Positions 26,001-34,698 of a DNA stretch of 64,000 bases are shown piece after piece; within the stretch, counting starts at the first letter, position 1; every line of letters starts with the position of its first letter. The DNA comes from Chitinophagaceae bacterium (GTDB lineage: Bacteria > Bacteroidota > Bacteroidia > Chitinophagales > Chitinophagaceae). The stretch lies in assembly GCA_947447265.1 (NCBI GenBank), contig CANFKC010000022.1, forward strand, positions 1 to 64,000. Direction: 5' to 3'. The translations under genes were made by a program, and so were the position numbers. The notes beneath the pieces were generated by a model. That model made no database searches and was not told the DNA's origin. It was given only the letters and a program-made list of their open reading frames with translations.

Positions 26001-26419
26001 GATTTCGGGTTTACTACCTTTTCAAACAGCGCTTCAGGATAACTAACCAATACTTTTTTACGCACTTTGTCGGCCGCAAACTTGGTAAGGGCTTCCGTAC
26101 GCAGCATAACGTGGCTGCTATTCAGCTCATTAAAAGCACCCGTACGTTTAAAGGAATCAGGGAAAAAGCAAATATCCAGTGCCTTGGTAAGGTGTTCCAG
26201 ATCGTTATGAAAATAAGCTGCCTCTTCTTTATCGTTTAGTATAAATACATGGTTAGCCTCTGTAAGTTGCCAGATTGAAGTAGCAACAAAATTTATTGCT
26301 GATCCACGTAAATTATCAAGGTAAAAGCGGAGCTTATGTCCGGGCAAAGTAATCCCTGCCGCTATTTGTTTTAGACGGATGTCATTTTGGTACAATCCCT
26401 GCAACACTTCCAGGTTCAT
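23033..26419 (-). CDS. mfd: Transcription-repair coupling factor Mfd
   Basis: 1128 residues, normal length. UvrB-homology modules occupy the first about 350 residues, the RNA-polymerase-interaction domain contains GDYVTHIDHGVGRYSG (about 460), and the RecG-like motor has Walker A GDVGFGKTEIAVRAA, the DEEQ box IIDEEQKFGV, TATPIPRTL and QLRGRVGRS. A C-terminal TRCF domain follows. It removes stalled RNA polymerase at DNA lesions and recruits UvrA. It converges tightly (10 bp) with the preceding gene. Confidence 0.97.
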   Translation of the reverse strand: MNLEVLQGLYQNDIRLKQIAAGITLPGHKLRFYLDNLRGSAINFVATSIWQLTEANHVFILNDKEEAAYFHNDLEHLTKALDICFFPDSFKRTGAFNELNSSHVMLRTEALTKFAADKVRKKVLVSYPEALFEKVVNPKSLSRNMIHMKVGERLDLEGLLAQFVSLGFKREDFVYEPGQFAMRGGILDVYSFGNEHPYRIELFDTDVDSIRIFNPETQLSERKLLQISILPNIETKFDAQEKISLLDFLPENTVIWAKDLQFTIGRLTKLADDLPEKMSLGQVAIDHEEETLKEISRADFELPEQWQEKIKARHLIEWYNHSLEKITGDAIDQVYQFATEEQPVFNRQFNMLIADLQKRIANKYTVYMFAENPKQLERLRSIFDDLAAGITFVPVATSISKGFLDHDKKAICYTDHQIFQRYHKYNVKQAYSKGKALTFRALRELQPGDYVTHIDHGVGRYSGLQKIEVNGSMQEAIRILYKDNDVLYVNVNALHKITKFTGKEGSVPRVNKLGSDAWTKLKNKTKKQVKDIAADLIKLYALRKASEGFAFSPDSYMQTELEASFFYEDTPDQGKATADVKRDMESPAPMDRLVCGDVGFGKTEIAVRAAFKAVADSKQAAILVPTTILAFQHYNTFKERLKDFPCNVDYVNRFKSAKEKKETFQRLAEGKIDIIIGTHAILGKDAKFKDLGILIIDEEQKFGVGSKEKLRELRASVDTLTLTATPIPRTLQFSLMNARDLSIINTPPPNRQPVHTEVMVFDEFAIRDALYYETERGGQVFFVHNRVQSLPEMVTLLRNLCPDLKIGMAHGQMEGHQLEEALFKFINQEFDVLCCTNIVESGVDISNANTIIVNNAHQFGLSDLHQLRGRVGRSNKKAFCYLLAPPMSLLPNDSRKRLQTLEQFSELGSGFQIAMRDLDIRGAGNLLGGEQSGFITDIGFEMYQKILGEAMRELKTKDFKDVFKDELERKKDFVEDCTIDTDLEILIPDNYVENITERLSLYTQLDDIDTDEGLEKFATELKDRFGPIPAEVNDLITTIRCRRLAVELGFEKLIIKNMQMRLYFVSNPDSPYFESATFNHILSYIQTRTRNARLKQVGKNFLLVVDGVKKMKDVAWFLEGMELKTENS

Positions 26420-26530
26420 CAGGTTGCAAAAGTAAGGAAAAGAAGGCTGAAACCGCCCCTAGTGCCAAATAGAAAATACCAATATTGAATTTCAGTTGAT
26501 TAGGTTATTTATGTGGCTCGTTTCTCTTAT

Positions 26531-27067
26531 TTATTTTGCTGACCTTATCTTTTTGTAAATTTTAATGGCGCTCATTAGCAATACCACAAACAGCACGAGG
26601 CTGCCGAGCCCCCAAACCAGGCTCATGCCTTTCTTAACGCTCACCAACATAACAATTGCTACCAGAAAAATGGTTGCGACTTCGTTCCAAATACGCAGTT
26701 TCGTAGATGAGTAGCGGTAGATTCTATTATTAAGTTGCTTATAAATTGCGTGAAGGGAAAAATGATACGCATACAAACCAACAACGAAGGCCAATTTAAT
26801 GCCCAGCCATTTGTCAGGCACTGAAAAATTACTGTAGAGGTACCACATCCAAGGGCCAAAAATGAGCGTAAGTACAGCTGATGGCCAGGTAATTCCTATC
26901 CACAACCGCTTTATCATAATGCTGAACTGATTGGTGAGAATGGTCTTCTCGGGTTCCGGCTTTTCATTGGCCTCAACCTGGTAAATAAACAAACGCACTA
27001 TGTAAAACATACCGCTAAACCAGGTTACAATAAATATTATATGAAGCGCCTTTATGTAGAAGTACAT
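26531..27067 (-). CDS. hemJ: Protoporphyrinogen IX oxidase HemJ (CopD family)
   Basis: 178 residues with about four or five helices. The N-terminus ALHIIFIVTWFSGMFYIVRLF contains His9 and the SGMFYxxRLF signature of HemJ. HemJ oxidises protoporphyrinogen IX to protoporphyrin IX, the step before ferrochelatase. Its position next to hemH and close to hemA-F supports HemJ over a copper-resistance CopD role. Confidence 0.85.
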   Translation of the reverse strand: MYFYIKALHIIFIVTWFSGMFYIVRLFIYQVEANEKPEPEKTILTNQFSIMIKRLWIGITWPSAVLTLIFGPWMWYLYSNFSVPDKWLGIKLAFVVGLYAYHFSLHAIYKQLNNRIYRYSSTKLRIWNEVATIFLVAIVMLVSVKKGMSLVWGLGSLVLFVVLLMSAIKIYKKIRSAK

Positions 27068-27210
27068 CTTGGTTTGGAATAGTTAGCTTATAGTATGTAG
27101 TAGAAAGTATTTAGTAGTTAGTAGTTTATCTAAAGTTACAAGCAGAAAGTAGAGAACTGTTTTGCCAATGCCGCAGTTAATTAATTCTTAATATCACCTT
27201 GGTTTGGTGG

Positions 27211-28233
27211 TTACTCCCCAATTAGCTCTTTAATAGCCTCCAGCCAACTGCGCTGTATATTCATACAAGGGATAAAAGCATACTTTTCTCCGCCTGCAGC
27301 CATAAAATTCTCCTTTTCCCTTATAGCAACTTCCTCCAGTGTTTCGAGGCAATCGCTTACAAAAGAGGGGCAAACAACCATAAGGTCTTTAATACCTTCA
27401 CCTGGCATTTGTTCCATACGGGCTGTTGTAGCTGGTGTCAACCATGCAGAACGACCCAGTTTTGACTGGAATGCCACGCTGTATTTATCTTTGGGTATCC
27501 CTAACTTTTCCGTTACCAGTTTAGTTGTTACCAGGCACTGATGCTTGTAGCACGTACTGTGCGCAGGTGAGGCAACATTGCAGCAGTCGGCCACTTTCAG
27601 GCAATGATTGCCTGTAGTATCGCTTTTATGTATGTGCCTTTCTGGTATACTGTGGTAGCTGAATAAAAGATGAGCCTTATTACTTTCCCAATACGGTTTT
27701 ATGCTTTCCGCCAGCGCAGCTATATAAGCCGGATGGTTGTAGAAAGGTGCTACTGAGCCGATACGAAATTTATAATTTCCTTTTTTGTGAACGTCCTGTG
27801 CATGCACTACCGCAGTTTCGTAGCTGGACATGGCGTAATGCGGGTAAAGTGGGAGCAGTGTAACCTCTTCAAGGTCCGGGTAATTCTTAGACAGTTCGTC
27901 GTAGGCCGACTGCATATCCGGGCTGCCGTAGCGCATTGCAATTTCAACAGGAATCTCTACAATTTTAGATAATTCGCCTTTTACCTGCCTGGTTATATGC
28001 ACCAATGGAGAGCCGTCTTTGGTCCAGATGGAACTGTACGCCTCTGCTGATTTTGATGCGCGAAAAGGTGTAATTATACCCTTTACCAGAATTGCGCGTA
28101 AAATGTAGGGGCTATCGATAACACGACCATCCATTAAAAACTCATTCAGGTATTTACGTACATCACTTACACTTGTCGAATCCGGCGAACCCAGGTTCAT
28201 TAAAATTACTGCCTTCTTAACTACTTGCTTCAT
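27211..28233 (-). CDS. hemH: Ferrochelatase with internal cysteine cluster
   Basis: 340 residues. It inserts Fe2+ into protoporphyrin IX. Family motifs: MNLGSPDS at the start, YPHYAMSSYETA, the catalytic-histidine region FSYHSIPERHI, FQSKLGRSAWL and CPSFVSDCLETLEE. After the catalytic His comes an insertion rich in cysteines (HCLKVADCC, then STCYKHQC), which may hold a [2Fe-2S] cluster as described for some bacterial ferrochelatases with internal ligands. It lies 143 bp upstream of hemJ on the same strand and is divergent from hemA. Confidence 0.94.
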   Translation of the reverse strand: MKQVVKKAVILMNLGSPDSTSVSDVRKYLNEFLMDGRVIDSPYILRAILVKGIITPFRASKSAEAYSSIWTKDGSPLVHITRQVKGELSKIVEIPVEIAMRYGSPDMQSAYDELSKNYPDLEEVTLLPLYPHYAMSSYETAVVHAQDVHKKGNYKFRIGSVAPFYNHPAYIAALAESIKPYWESNKAHLLFSYHSIPERHIHKSDTTGNHCLKVADCCNVASPAHSTCYKHQCLVTTKLVTEKLGIPKDKYSVAFQSKLGRSAWLTPATTARMEQMPGEGIKDLMVVCPSFVSDCLETLEEVAIREKENFMAAGGEKYAFIPCMNIQRSWLEAIKELIGE

Positions 28234-28419
28234 TATTAGATTTTTGTGGCACTAACCAACCGATGCTTTGTTATAAGCAAACCGCCGGGTTAAGCCTGCA
28301 AAGTTGGCTGTTAATTTTGAAATGCAAAGAAACGCAAACAAAATTAGGGGTGATTTCTATCACCTATTAAAATGACTGAGTCGTGACAGACAAATGAGGT
28401 AACAAAAATGTAACGCAAG

Positions 28420-28427
28420 TACCTTTG
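28420..28427 (+). promoter_or_regulatory. Predicted -7 element for the hemA operon
   Basis: TACCTTTG fits TAnnTTTG and ends 22 bp before the hemA ATG. The GTCAT half-site grammar of the cco promoters is not present at the equivalent distance. Confidence 0.5.
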
Positions 28428-28449
28428 CCGCAGGTTATTCACAACACAA

Positions 28450-29679
28450 ATGCACAAAAAAACACAACCATTTCAAAATTTCTGGGTAGTTGGTATCAAC
28501 TACAAAAAAACAGATGCGAGTGTTCGTGGGCTATTTGCTGTTAATCCCGGCCAATACGATTATCTCCTGTCTGTTGCTCCTGATTTTGGTTTGAACGAAT
28601 TATTTATTGTGTCAACCTGCAACCGCACGGAGATCTATGGACTGGCCGACTCTTCACAACAACTTATAGACCTGCTTACAACTCTTAATGTAGCTGACGC
28701 ACCTATTTTTGCAGATAAATCATATAAAAAGAATGGCCAGCAGGCAATTGAACACCTTTTTCATGTTGCAGCTGGACTAGATTCGCAAATTTTAGGCGAT
28801 TTTGAAATCCTGGGGCAGATTAAGAATGCAGTAAAGCATGCTAAAAGCAAGGGTTTCATTGGGGCATTTACTGAACGCCTGGTTAACAGCGTGCTGCAAT
28901 CAACCAAGTCAGTAAAAACAAATACACAACTGAGTGGCGGCACTGTGTCGGTATCGTTTGCTGCTATACAATACATCAAGCAGCAGGTAACCAAAATCGG
29001 CAGCAAAAAAATAGTGCTCGTTGGCATGGGTAAAATAGGGAAAGCTACCTGCAGAAACATTGTACACTATCTGGATACCCGGAACATTACTGTTATTAAC
29101 AGGACCGAAGAAACAGCGGTAGCTATCGCCGAAGAGTTGAATATTTGCGCTGCCAGTTTCGAGCAAATGGCTACAGAAGTAGCAGCAGCGGATATTGTTA
29201 TTGTGTCAACCAATGCACCAGAGCCTATTATTTTAAGGGAGCACCTGTCAGGTTGCGGCGCCAAAACTATTATTGATCTTTCTGTGCCTTGCAATGTTGC
29301 GGCGGATGCTACCCATTTAGCCGAGGTAACTTTCGTTAACGTAGACACACTTTCTAAAATTAACGACGAAACACTGGAAATGAGGCGTGCAGAAGTGCCT
29401 GCCGCGCTTAGCATTATTCAGGAGCACATTACAGAATTCAGGGAGTGGTACGATATGCGCAAACATGTGCCCGTGCTGAAGGAAGTAAAAAGTAAACTCG
29501 CAGGGATGCCTATTGATGCGTTACTCTTAAGTAGCATCACCATAGACAAACACCAAACCTGCAGGGAACAAACCATCCAAAGCGTTATTAATGTGCTGGC
29601 CACAAAAATGCGCAAAACAAACACAATTGGTTGCAACTACATAGCAGCAATTAATGACTATATAGCATATCATGTCTAA
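28450..29679 (+). CDS. hemA: Glutamyl-tRNA reductase
   Basis: 409 residues. First step of the C5 route: reduces glutamyl-tRNA to glutamate-1-semialdehyde with NADPH. The nucleophilic cysteine lies in VSTCNRTEIYGL (about residue 57), the catalytic domain continues with HLFHVAAGLDSQILGD, and the NADPH domain has VGMGKIGKATCRNI. The dimerisation helix is at the C-terminus. First gene of hemACDE; its stop overlaps the hemC start by 8 bp. Confidence 0.95.
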   Translation: MHKKTQPFQNFWVVGINYKKTDASVRGLFAVNPGQYDYLLSVAPDFGLNELFIVSTCNRTEIYGLADSSQQLIDLLTTLNVADAPIFADKSYKKNGQQAIEHLFHVAAGLDSQILGDFEILGQIKNAVKHAKSKGFIGAFTERLVNSVLQSTKSVKTNTQLSGGTVSVSFAAIQYIKQQVTKIGSKKIVLVGMGKIGKATCRNIVHYLDTRNITVINRTEETAVAIAEELNICAASFEQMATEVAAADIVIVSTNAPEPIILREHLSGCGAKTIIDLSVPCNVAADATHLAEVTFVNVDTLSKINDETLEMRRAEVPAALSIIQEHITEFREWYDMRKHVPVLKEVKSKLAGMPIDALLLSSITIDKHQTCREQTIQSVINVLATKMRKTNTIGCNYIAAINDYIAYHV

Positions 29680-30592
29680 AATAATAAGGATAGGCACCCG
29701 GGAAAGTCAATTGGCGGTCTGGCAGGCTAATTCCGTAAAGAAATTATTACAAGAACACGGCATACCTTCTGAACTTATCTATATAAAAAGTGAAGGTGAT
29801 ACCGATTTAACCACGCCATTATACGAAATAGGTGTACAGGGTATTTTTACCCGCGCATTAGATGTTGCCCTGCTAAAGGGCGATATTGATGTTGCTGTCC
29901 ATTCTATGAAAGATGTACCAACCCAACTGCCCGCAGGCATTGCGCAGGCAGCAGTATTACCCAGGGCATCGTACAAAGATCTGCTGGTACCTAAGGTAGA
30001 TGGTGCATTTTTAGGTGACGCGAGTGCTCCCAATGTTATTGCTACAAGCAGTATCAGGCGCAAAGCACAATGGCTTAACCGCTACCCTAACGCTACTATT
30101 GAAAATCTCAGGGGAAATGTGAATACCCGGTTACGCAAAGTGCAGGAAAATGAATGGCAAGGAGCCATATTCGCAGCAGCAGGACTGGAAAGGATTGGTG
30201 TAAGACCTGAAAATGCCGTAGAACTTGACTGGATGTTACCAGCCCCCGCGCAGGGCGCAGTAGTAGTGGTAGCCAGGGCTGACGATGCATTTGTACTGGA
30301 GCAATGCGCCTACCTGAACGATAAACATACGGCATGGGCGGTAACAATAGAGCGTGATTTTTTACGTGGTTTGATGGGAGGCTGCGCAACTCCAATAAGC
30401 GCTTTCGCCCAGATAGTAAATGACGAAATAGTTTTCCAGGGAAGCATATTGAGTGTTGATGGAAAAGATAAGGTGGAAATAAACAAAACAGTACCCGTCA
30501 CGGAGCGTGAAAATCTGGGGCAGCTTGCCGCAATCGAAGTATTGGCAAATGGCGGCGAGGCTATTTTAAATAAGATCCGTAATGGAAAGTAG
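29672..30592 (+). CDS. hemC: Hydroxymethylbilane synthase (porphobilinogen deaminase)
   Basis: 306 residues. Polymerises four porphobilinogens to hydroxymethylbilane on a dipyrromethane cofactor bound to the cysteine in FLRGLMGGCATPISAFA (about residue 240). Other family motifs: IGTRESQLAVWQA, AVHSMKDVPTQLP and SIRRKAQWL...NLRGNVNTRL. It overlaps hemA by 8 bp and hemD by 11 bp, so translation is probably coupled. Confidence 0.96.
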   Translation: MSKIIRIGTRESQLAVWQANSVKKLLQEHGIPSELIYIKSEGDTDLTTPLYEIGVQGIFTRALDVALLKGDIDVAVHSMKDVPTQLPAGIAQAAVLPRASYKDLLVPKVDGAFLGDASAPNVIATSSIRRKAQWLNRYPNATIENLRGNVNTRLRKVQENEWQGAIFAAAGLERIGVRPENAVELDWMLPAPAQGAVVVVARADDAFVLEQCAYLNDKHTAWAVTIERDFLRGLMGGCATPISAFAQIVNDEIVFQGSILSVDGKDKVEINKTVPVTERENLGQLAAIEVLANGGEAILNKIRNGK

Positions 30593-31304
30593 CTACCGAT
30601 TGTTGAGTACTGCTGCTGTTCCTCAATCGGCGGTAGATAATGCTGCCGCAAATGGCGTTAGTATTGACGTGGTACCCTTTATTGAAATATCGCACATCCG
30701 CACCGAAGAGCTATTAACTTTAGTAAAATCGCTTGCGGGCGAAGCCATCAACGTTATTTTTACCAGTGCACAGGCAGTAATAGCCATCGAAGATTGCATT
30801 GGCGATACTTTGCCTGCTTGGAACATCTTTTGCCTCGGAAGCGAAACGCTGAAAAAAGTGCAACAACTCTTACCGGGTACAAAAATTATAGGCGCCGCTA
30901 ATAATGCCAGCGATATTGCGAAAGTAATTATCGCCAACCGGGTAAGCAATCTCTATTTTTTTTGCAGCAATATTCGCCTGAACAATCTACCAGATGCATT
31001 GGCGGAAGCGAAAATAAGGTATAGGGAGTTAGTAGTTTATAACACCAACGAATTGCATAATAAGATTACAACTCCATACGATGGAATACTATTTTATAGC
31101 CCGAGCGGCGTAAATAGCTTTTTCAACGACAACACCGTTTCCGATGGTACCCTCTTATTTTCAATTGGTAACACTACCGCAGCGGCAATAAGGAAACACG
31201 TGACAAAAAACATAATGGTAATAAGCGACAAGCCGTCAAAAGCCCAGATGGTTAGCGATGCAGTTGCTTACATCAAGAACGAAACAATAAATAAAACGAT
31301 ATAA
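30582..31304 (+). CDS. hemD: Uroporphyrinogen-III synthase
   Basis: 240 residues. Closes and isomerises hydroxymethylbilane to uroporphyrinogen III. HemD sequences are poorly conserved; here the supporting segments are [32 protein letters not shown] and [15 protein letters not shown], the last being the best-conserved part of the family. Its place between hemC and hemE makes the call firm. Confidence 0.88.
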   Translation: MESSYRLLSTAAVPQSAVDNAAANGVSIDVVPFIEISHIRTEELLTLVKSLAGEAINVIFTSAQAVIAIEDCIGDTLPAWNIFCLGSETLKKVQQLLPGTKIIGAANNASDIAKVIIANRVSNLYFFCSNIRLNNLPDALAEAKIRYRELVVYNTNELHNKITTPYDGILFYSPSGVNSFFNDNTVSDGTLLFSIGNTTAAAIRKHVTKNIMVISDKPSKAQMVSDAVAYIKNETINKTI

Positions 31305-31306
31305 AA

Positions 31307-32341
31307 GTGAGTTTACAGAACGATCTATTACTGAGAGCATTAAAGGGAGAAGAGTTAAGCCGTCCGCCGGTTTGGATGATGAGGCAGGCAGGCAGGTATT
31401 TACCGGACTATATAAAGCTCCGAAACAAGTATGATTTCTTTACCCGTGTACAAACCCCGGAACTGGCGTGCGAAATTACTTTGCAGCCTGTAGACCAGGT
31501 AGGTGTAGACGCAGCCATTATCTTTTCGGATATACTGGTGATACCACAAGCAATGGGTATGACCGTACTTATGGAAGAAGGTAAAGGCCCGTCGTTACCT
31601 GAAGTAATCAAAAATCAGGCTGATATTGATGCGCTGATAACTACAGAAGTGGAAGATAGGCTCAGCTATGTAACCGCTGCACTTTCGCTTACCAAGAAAG
31701 AACTGAACAACCGCGTTCCGCTGATAGGCTTCGCAGGTGCGCCGTGGACCTTGCTTTGCTATATGGTGGAAGGCAAAGGCAGCAAAACCTTTGAAAAAGC
31801 AAAACAATTCTGCTTTACGCAACCTGAACTTGCTCATGCCTTATTACAGAAGATTACTGACGTAACTATCCTCTATCTTAAAGCGCAAGCAAAAGCCGGT
31901 GCCGATGTGTTGCAGGTATTTGACAGCTGGAGCGGCATGTTAAGCCCCCATGATTTTAAAACATTTGCACAACCCTACCTTATACAAATTGCAGATGCAG
32001 TAAGCACCGACGCGCCGGTGATACTCTTCCCTAAGGGAAGCTGGTACGCACTGCCAGATATAGGAAAAAGTAGTGCCTCAGGTGTTGGTATCGACTGGAG
32101 CATTACACCAGAAATGGCCAGAAAAATGGCCGGCAACAACATTACCATACAGGGCAATTTTGACCCCGCTAAGCTGCTTACTTCTCCTGCGCAAATAAAA
32201 AAGGAAGTAACCAAGATGATAGACGCTTTCGGCACTACAAGATACATAGCCAACCTGGGCCACGGCATTACGCCTAATGTACCCGTAGACCATGCGAAAG
32301 CGTTTGTAGATGCTGTAAAAGAGTATCGCCGTAAGTCATAA
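31307..32341 (+). CDS. hemE: Uroporphyrinogen decarboxylase
   Basis: 344 residues from a GTG start 2 bp after the hemD stop. Removes four carboxyl groups from uroporphyrinogen III to give coproporphyrinogen III. The signatures [16 protein letters not shown] and [16 protein letters not shown] are intact, as is [13 protein letters not shown]. Normal length. Confidence 0.96.
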   Translation: MSLQNDLLLRALKGEELSRPPVWMMRQAGRYLPDYIKLRNKYDFFTRVQTPELACEITLQPVDQVGVDAAIIFSDILVIPQAMGMTVLMEEGKGPSLPEVIKNQADIDALITTEVEDRLSYVTAALSLTKKELNNRVPLIGFAGAPWTLLCYMVEGKGSKTFEKAKQFCFTQPELAHALLQKITDVTILYLKAQAKAGADVLQVFDSWSGMLSPHDFKTFAQPYLIQIADAVSTDAPVILFPKGSWYALPDIGKSSASGVGIDWSITPEMARKMAGNNITIQGNFDPAKLLTSPAQIKKEVTKMIDAFGTTRYIANLGHGITPNVPVDHAKAFVDAVKEYRRKS

Positions 32342-32435
32342 GTGGTAAGTAGTAAGTCGCAAATCATATAAACCCACTGTAGATCCGCAATATCTAGCGG
32401 CTCCACTGCAAGCAAGGAGTAATAAAACTGACATT

Positions 32436-33344
32436 ATGAGTTTCAAAGATCAGTTCACAGCATATATCCACGCCCTGCAAGACACTATTTGTGCCGGGCT
32501 GGAGCAAGTAGATGGAACGGCTAAGTTTGTTGAAGACAAATGGGAAAGGCCGGAAGGCGGCGGCGGTAAAACCCGCGTAATTTCCAGCGGCAATGTCTTT
32601 GAAAAAGGTGGCGTTAATACTTCTGTGGTTTATGGCTCGCTTCCTGCTGCTATGCAACAGGCATTTGGTGTGCCGGACAGCAATTTCTTTGCGGTGGGTC
32701 TGTCGTTGGTTATTCACCCGCTCAACCCATTTGTACCTACTATCCACGCCAACTGGCGCTATTTTGAACTATACGATAAAGAAGGCAAGCGCATAGATAG
32801 TTGGTTTGGCGGCGGTGCCGACCTTACGCCTTATTATATGTTTGAAGAAGATGCTGTGCATTTCCATGGCACATTAAAGAACACCATCGCACCTTTTGGT
32901 GCTGGCCTCTACCCTGCCTATAAAAAGCATTGCGACGAGTACTTTACCAATAAACACAGGGGCGATGAAATGCGCGGCATTGGTGGAGTATTCTATGACT
33001 ATCTGCGCCCCACTGAGACAATGGACGAGAACAGATTGTTTGAGTTTCAGCAGGCCAATGGTAATGCGTTCCTTAATGCGTATATACCTATTGTGGAGCG
33101 GAGGAAAGATATCGCCTACACCGAACGCGAAATAGAATGGCAGGAAATAAGGAGGGGCCGTTATGTGGAGTTTAACTTGATTCACGACAGGGGAACACTA
33201 TTTGGTTTAAAAACCAACGGCAGGACCGAAAGTATATTAATGAGTTTACCACCACGTGCACGCTGGTACTATAACCACCAACCCGAACCGGGCAGCAAAG
33301 AAGCTGAAATGGCGCAGTACTATAAACCTAAGGATTGGGTGTGA
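32436..33344 (+). CDS. hemF: Oxygen-dependent coproporphyrinogen III oxidase
   Basis: 302 residues. Decarboxylates coproporphyrinogen III to protoporphyrinogen IX with O2. Motifs: WERPEGGGGKTRVISSG, the metal/substrate region WFGGGADLTPYYMFEED and FHGTLKN, YVEFNLIHDRGTLFGL and LMSLPPRARWYY. It follows hemE by 94 bp. Choice of the aerobic enzyme contrasts with the low-oxygen oxidase cluster, so an oxygen-independent HemN is probably encoded elsewhere. Confidence 0.96.
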   Translation: MSFKDQFTAYIHALQDTICAGLEQVDGTAKFVEDKWERPEGGGGKTRVISSGNVFEKGGVNTSVVYGSLPAAMQQAFGVPDSNFFAVGLSLVIHPLNPFVPTIHANWRYFELYDKEGKRIDSWFGGGADLTPYYMFEEDAVHFHGTLKNTIAPFGAGLYPAYKKHCDEYFTNKHRGDEMRGIGGVFYDYLRPTETMDENRLFEFQQANGNAFLNAYIPIVERRKDIAYTEREIEWQEIRRGRYVEFNLIHDRGTLFGLKTNGRTESILMSLPPRARWYYNHQPEPGSKEAEMAQYYKPKDWV

Positions 33345-33348
33345 TTTA

Positions 33349-33383
33349 GTAGGTATCCCACACCTCTAAGGTGTGGGACACCT
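33349..33383 (+). repeat. Left REP-like hairpin of the RAYT unit
   Basis: GTAG followed by a stem TCCCACACCT (33356-33365), loop cta, and AGGTGTGGGA (33369-33378), with an outer AGGT/ACCT pairing across one mismatch. It starts 4 bp after the hemF stop and may also act as its terminator. Confidence 0.8.
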
Positions 33384-33458
33384 ATGCACCAAATATTTGT
33401 GAAAATTATTACCTTTAAAGAACGGCAAAATTTCTGCCCAGTTATTTGATTCTGCCTT

Positions 33459-34052
33459 ATGGACTTTATATCGCAAAACACTTACCATATTTACAATAGA
33501 GGAAATAACAGGCAAACGATCTTTTTTACAGAAAGTAATTACGTGTACTTTTTGCAAAAAGTCAGAAAGTACGTTTCGCCTCATTGCGATTTGCTTGCTT
33601 ATGTACTCATGCCTAATCATTTTCATTTTTTGATTCATGCTAATGAACATACAGAAAAGCAATTGCCCGATTTGCGCATTACAAGAAACGTTTTAAGCGA
33701 GGGTATCAGGCTATTGTTAAGTTCTTACACAAAGGGAATTAATAAACAAGAACAACGGACCGGAAATTTGATCCAGCAAAAAACCAAATCAAAATGCATC
33801 TCTGATAGTAAGGAAATAAACTATTCTGACTATGGAGCAACTTGCTTCTATTACATTCATCAGAATCCCCTTAGAGCGGGTTTGGTTAATAAAATTGAAG
33901 ACTGGCATTACTCCTCTTACAGAGATTATGCGGGGTTAAGGAATGGCACACTATGTAATCAGGAGTTAGCGAAGGCAATATTAAACATTCCTGGCAATAG
34001 GCCAATTACAAATAGAATAATTAATGAAGAGTCTATAAAAAATATCTGGTAA
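33459..34052 (+). CDS. REP-associated tyrosine transposase (Y1_Tnp, IS200-like)
   Basis: 197 residues. The start YHIYNRGNNRQTIFF and the HUH motif LMPNHFHFLI (about residues 50-60) identify the Y1 transposase fold; the tyrosine-bearing helix is CFYYIHQNPLRAGLV (about residue 130), followed by WHYSSYRDY. All key residues are present and the frame is intact, so the enzyme may be active. RAYT proteins nick and move REP hairpins; the two hairpins on either side are the probable substrates. Confidence 0.88.
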   Translation: MDFISQNTYHIYNRGNNRQTIFFTESNYVYFLQKVRKYVSPHCDLLAYVLMPNHFHFLIHANEHTEKQLPDLRITRNVLSEGIRLLLSSYTKGINKQEQRTGNLIQQKTKSKCISDSKEINYSDYGATCFYYIHQNPLRAGLVNKIEDWHYSSYRDYAGLRNGTLCNQELAKAILNIPGNRPITNRIINEESIKNIW

Positions 34053-34057
34053 CACAT

Positions 34058-34092
34058 AGGTATCCCACACCTTTAAGGTGTTGGACACCTAC
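34058..34092 (-). repeat. Right REP-like hairpin of the RAYT unit
   Basis: On the minus strand GTAGGTGTCCAACACCTTAA, then AGGTGTGGGATACCTATG. It differs from the left copy by a few bases and stands in the opposite orientation, 6 bp after the transposase stop. Confidence 0.8.
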
Positions 34093-34133
34093 TATGACAT
34101 ATTTGAAAAGCATTTTAGATAACATCAAAAGAA

Positions 34134-34688
34134 TTGATAGACGAAGAAAAAATACAACAATTAAAAAATGATATACATACGAAAGAGCGGAAGGAAGCAA
34201 GGGAAGCTTCTAATACCTTGCTTGATTTAGGTCCAGACCTATGTGCTGAGCAGCACGATAATCTATTTAGTTTTTATATGGAATTGCTTGAAAATGACAG
34301 CTATGACAAACGATGCATAGCGGCCTACGCTCTGGCTATTATTGAACGAAAAGAAGCAGTGATACCATTATTCAATGCAATTTTTACAAGAGAACGAACT
34401 AATTACAATGGTACATTTGTTTATGCATTGACAGGACTCGATTGTAGTGAGCATCTTAAAGATGTTTTCGAAATTTTGTTTTACCAGGGATTTGAAGCTA
34501 AAAATCATGCCTACTATATTTTATGCGAACAGGAATTTATTTTAGATCGGGAGGAACTATTAGAAATCCGGGATAAATGGGAAGATTTGAAAAAAAATCC
34601 TGAAAAAGGAGTATGCTTTGAAAGCACGAAAGAAATGATTGAAGATGCCGTTGAAGGCTATTTGATGTATTTAGATAAGCTAAATTGA
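34134..34688 (+). CDS. Unknown HEAT-like helical protein
   Basis: 184 residues from a TTG at 34134; an in-frame TAG at 34116 excludes a longer protein. Helix pairs such as DNLFSFYMELLENDSYDKRCIAA and AYALAIIERKEAVIPLFNAIF suggest HEAT-like repeats, a fold common in immunity or scaffold proteins. No domain is recognised. The start lies only 42 bp after the right hairpin of the RAYT unit and no ATG or clear ribosome site is visible, so its original 5' end or promoter may have been displaced by that insertion. Confidence 0.6.
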   Translation: MIDEEKIQQLKNDIHTKERKEAREASNTLLDLGPDLCAEQHDNLFSFYMELLENDSYDKRCIAAYALAIIERKEAVIPLFNAIFTRERTNYNGTFVYALTGLDCSEHLKDVFEILFYQGFEAKNHAYYILCEQEFILDREELLEIRDKWEDLKKNPEKGVCFESTKEMIEDAVEGYLMYLDKLN

Positions 34689-34698
34689 ACTTAGAATT

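Larger units (their letters stand above)
33349..34092 (+). mobile_element. RAYT element bounded by inverted REP-like hairpins
   Basis: A REP-associated tyrosine transposase gene is bracketed by two copies of a hairpin in opposite orientation. The left begins GTAGGTATCCCACACC at 33349; the right, read on the minus strand from 34092, begins GTAGGTGTCCAACACC. Both end CCTATG. The GTAG tetranucleotide at the foot of the hairpin is the hallmark of REP sequences recognised by RAYT proteins. The unit interrupts the hem cluster between hemF and hemB. Confidence 0.8.

Noticed and set aside
28372-28390. ATGACTGAGTCGTGAC upstream of hemA as a fourth copy of the cco-type site
   Set aside because: The halves are not inverted with the N4 spacer, and no GTCAT lies 22 bp before the hemA -7 element.
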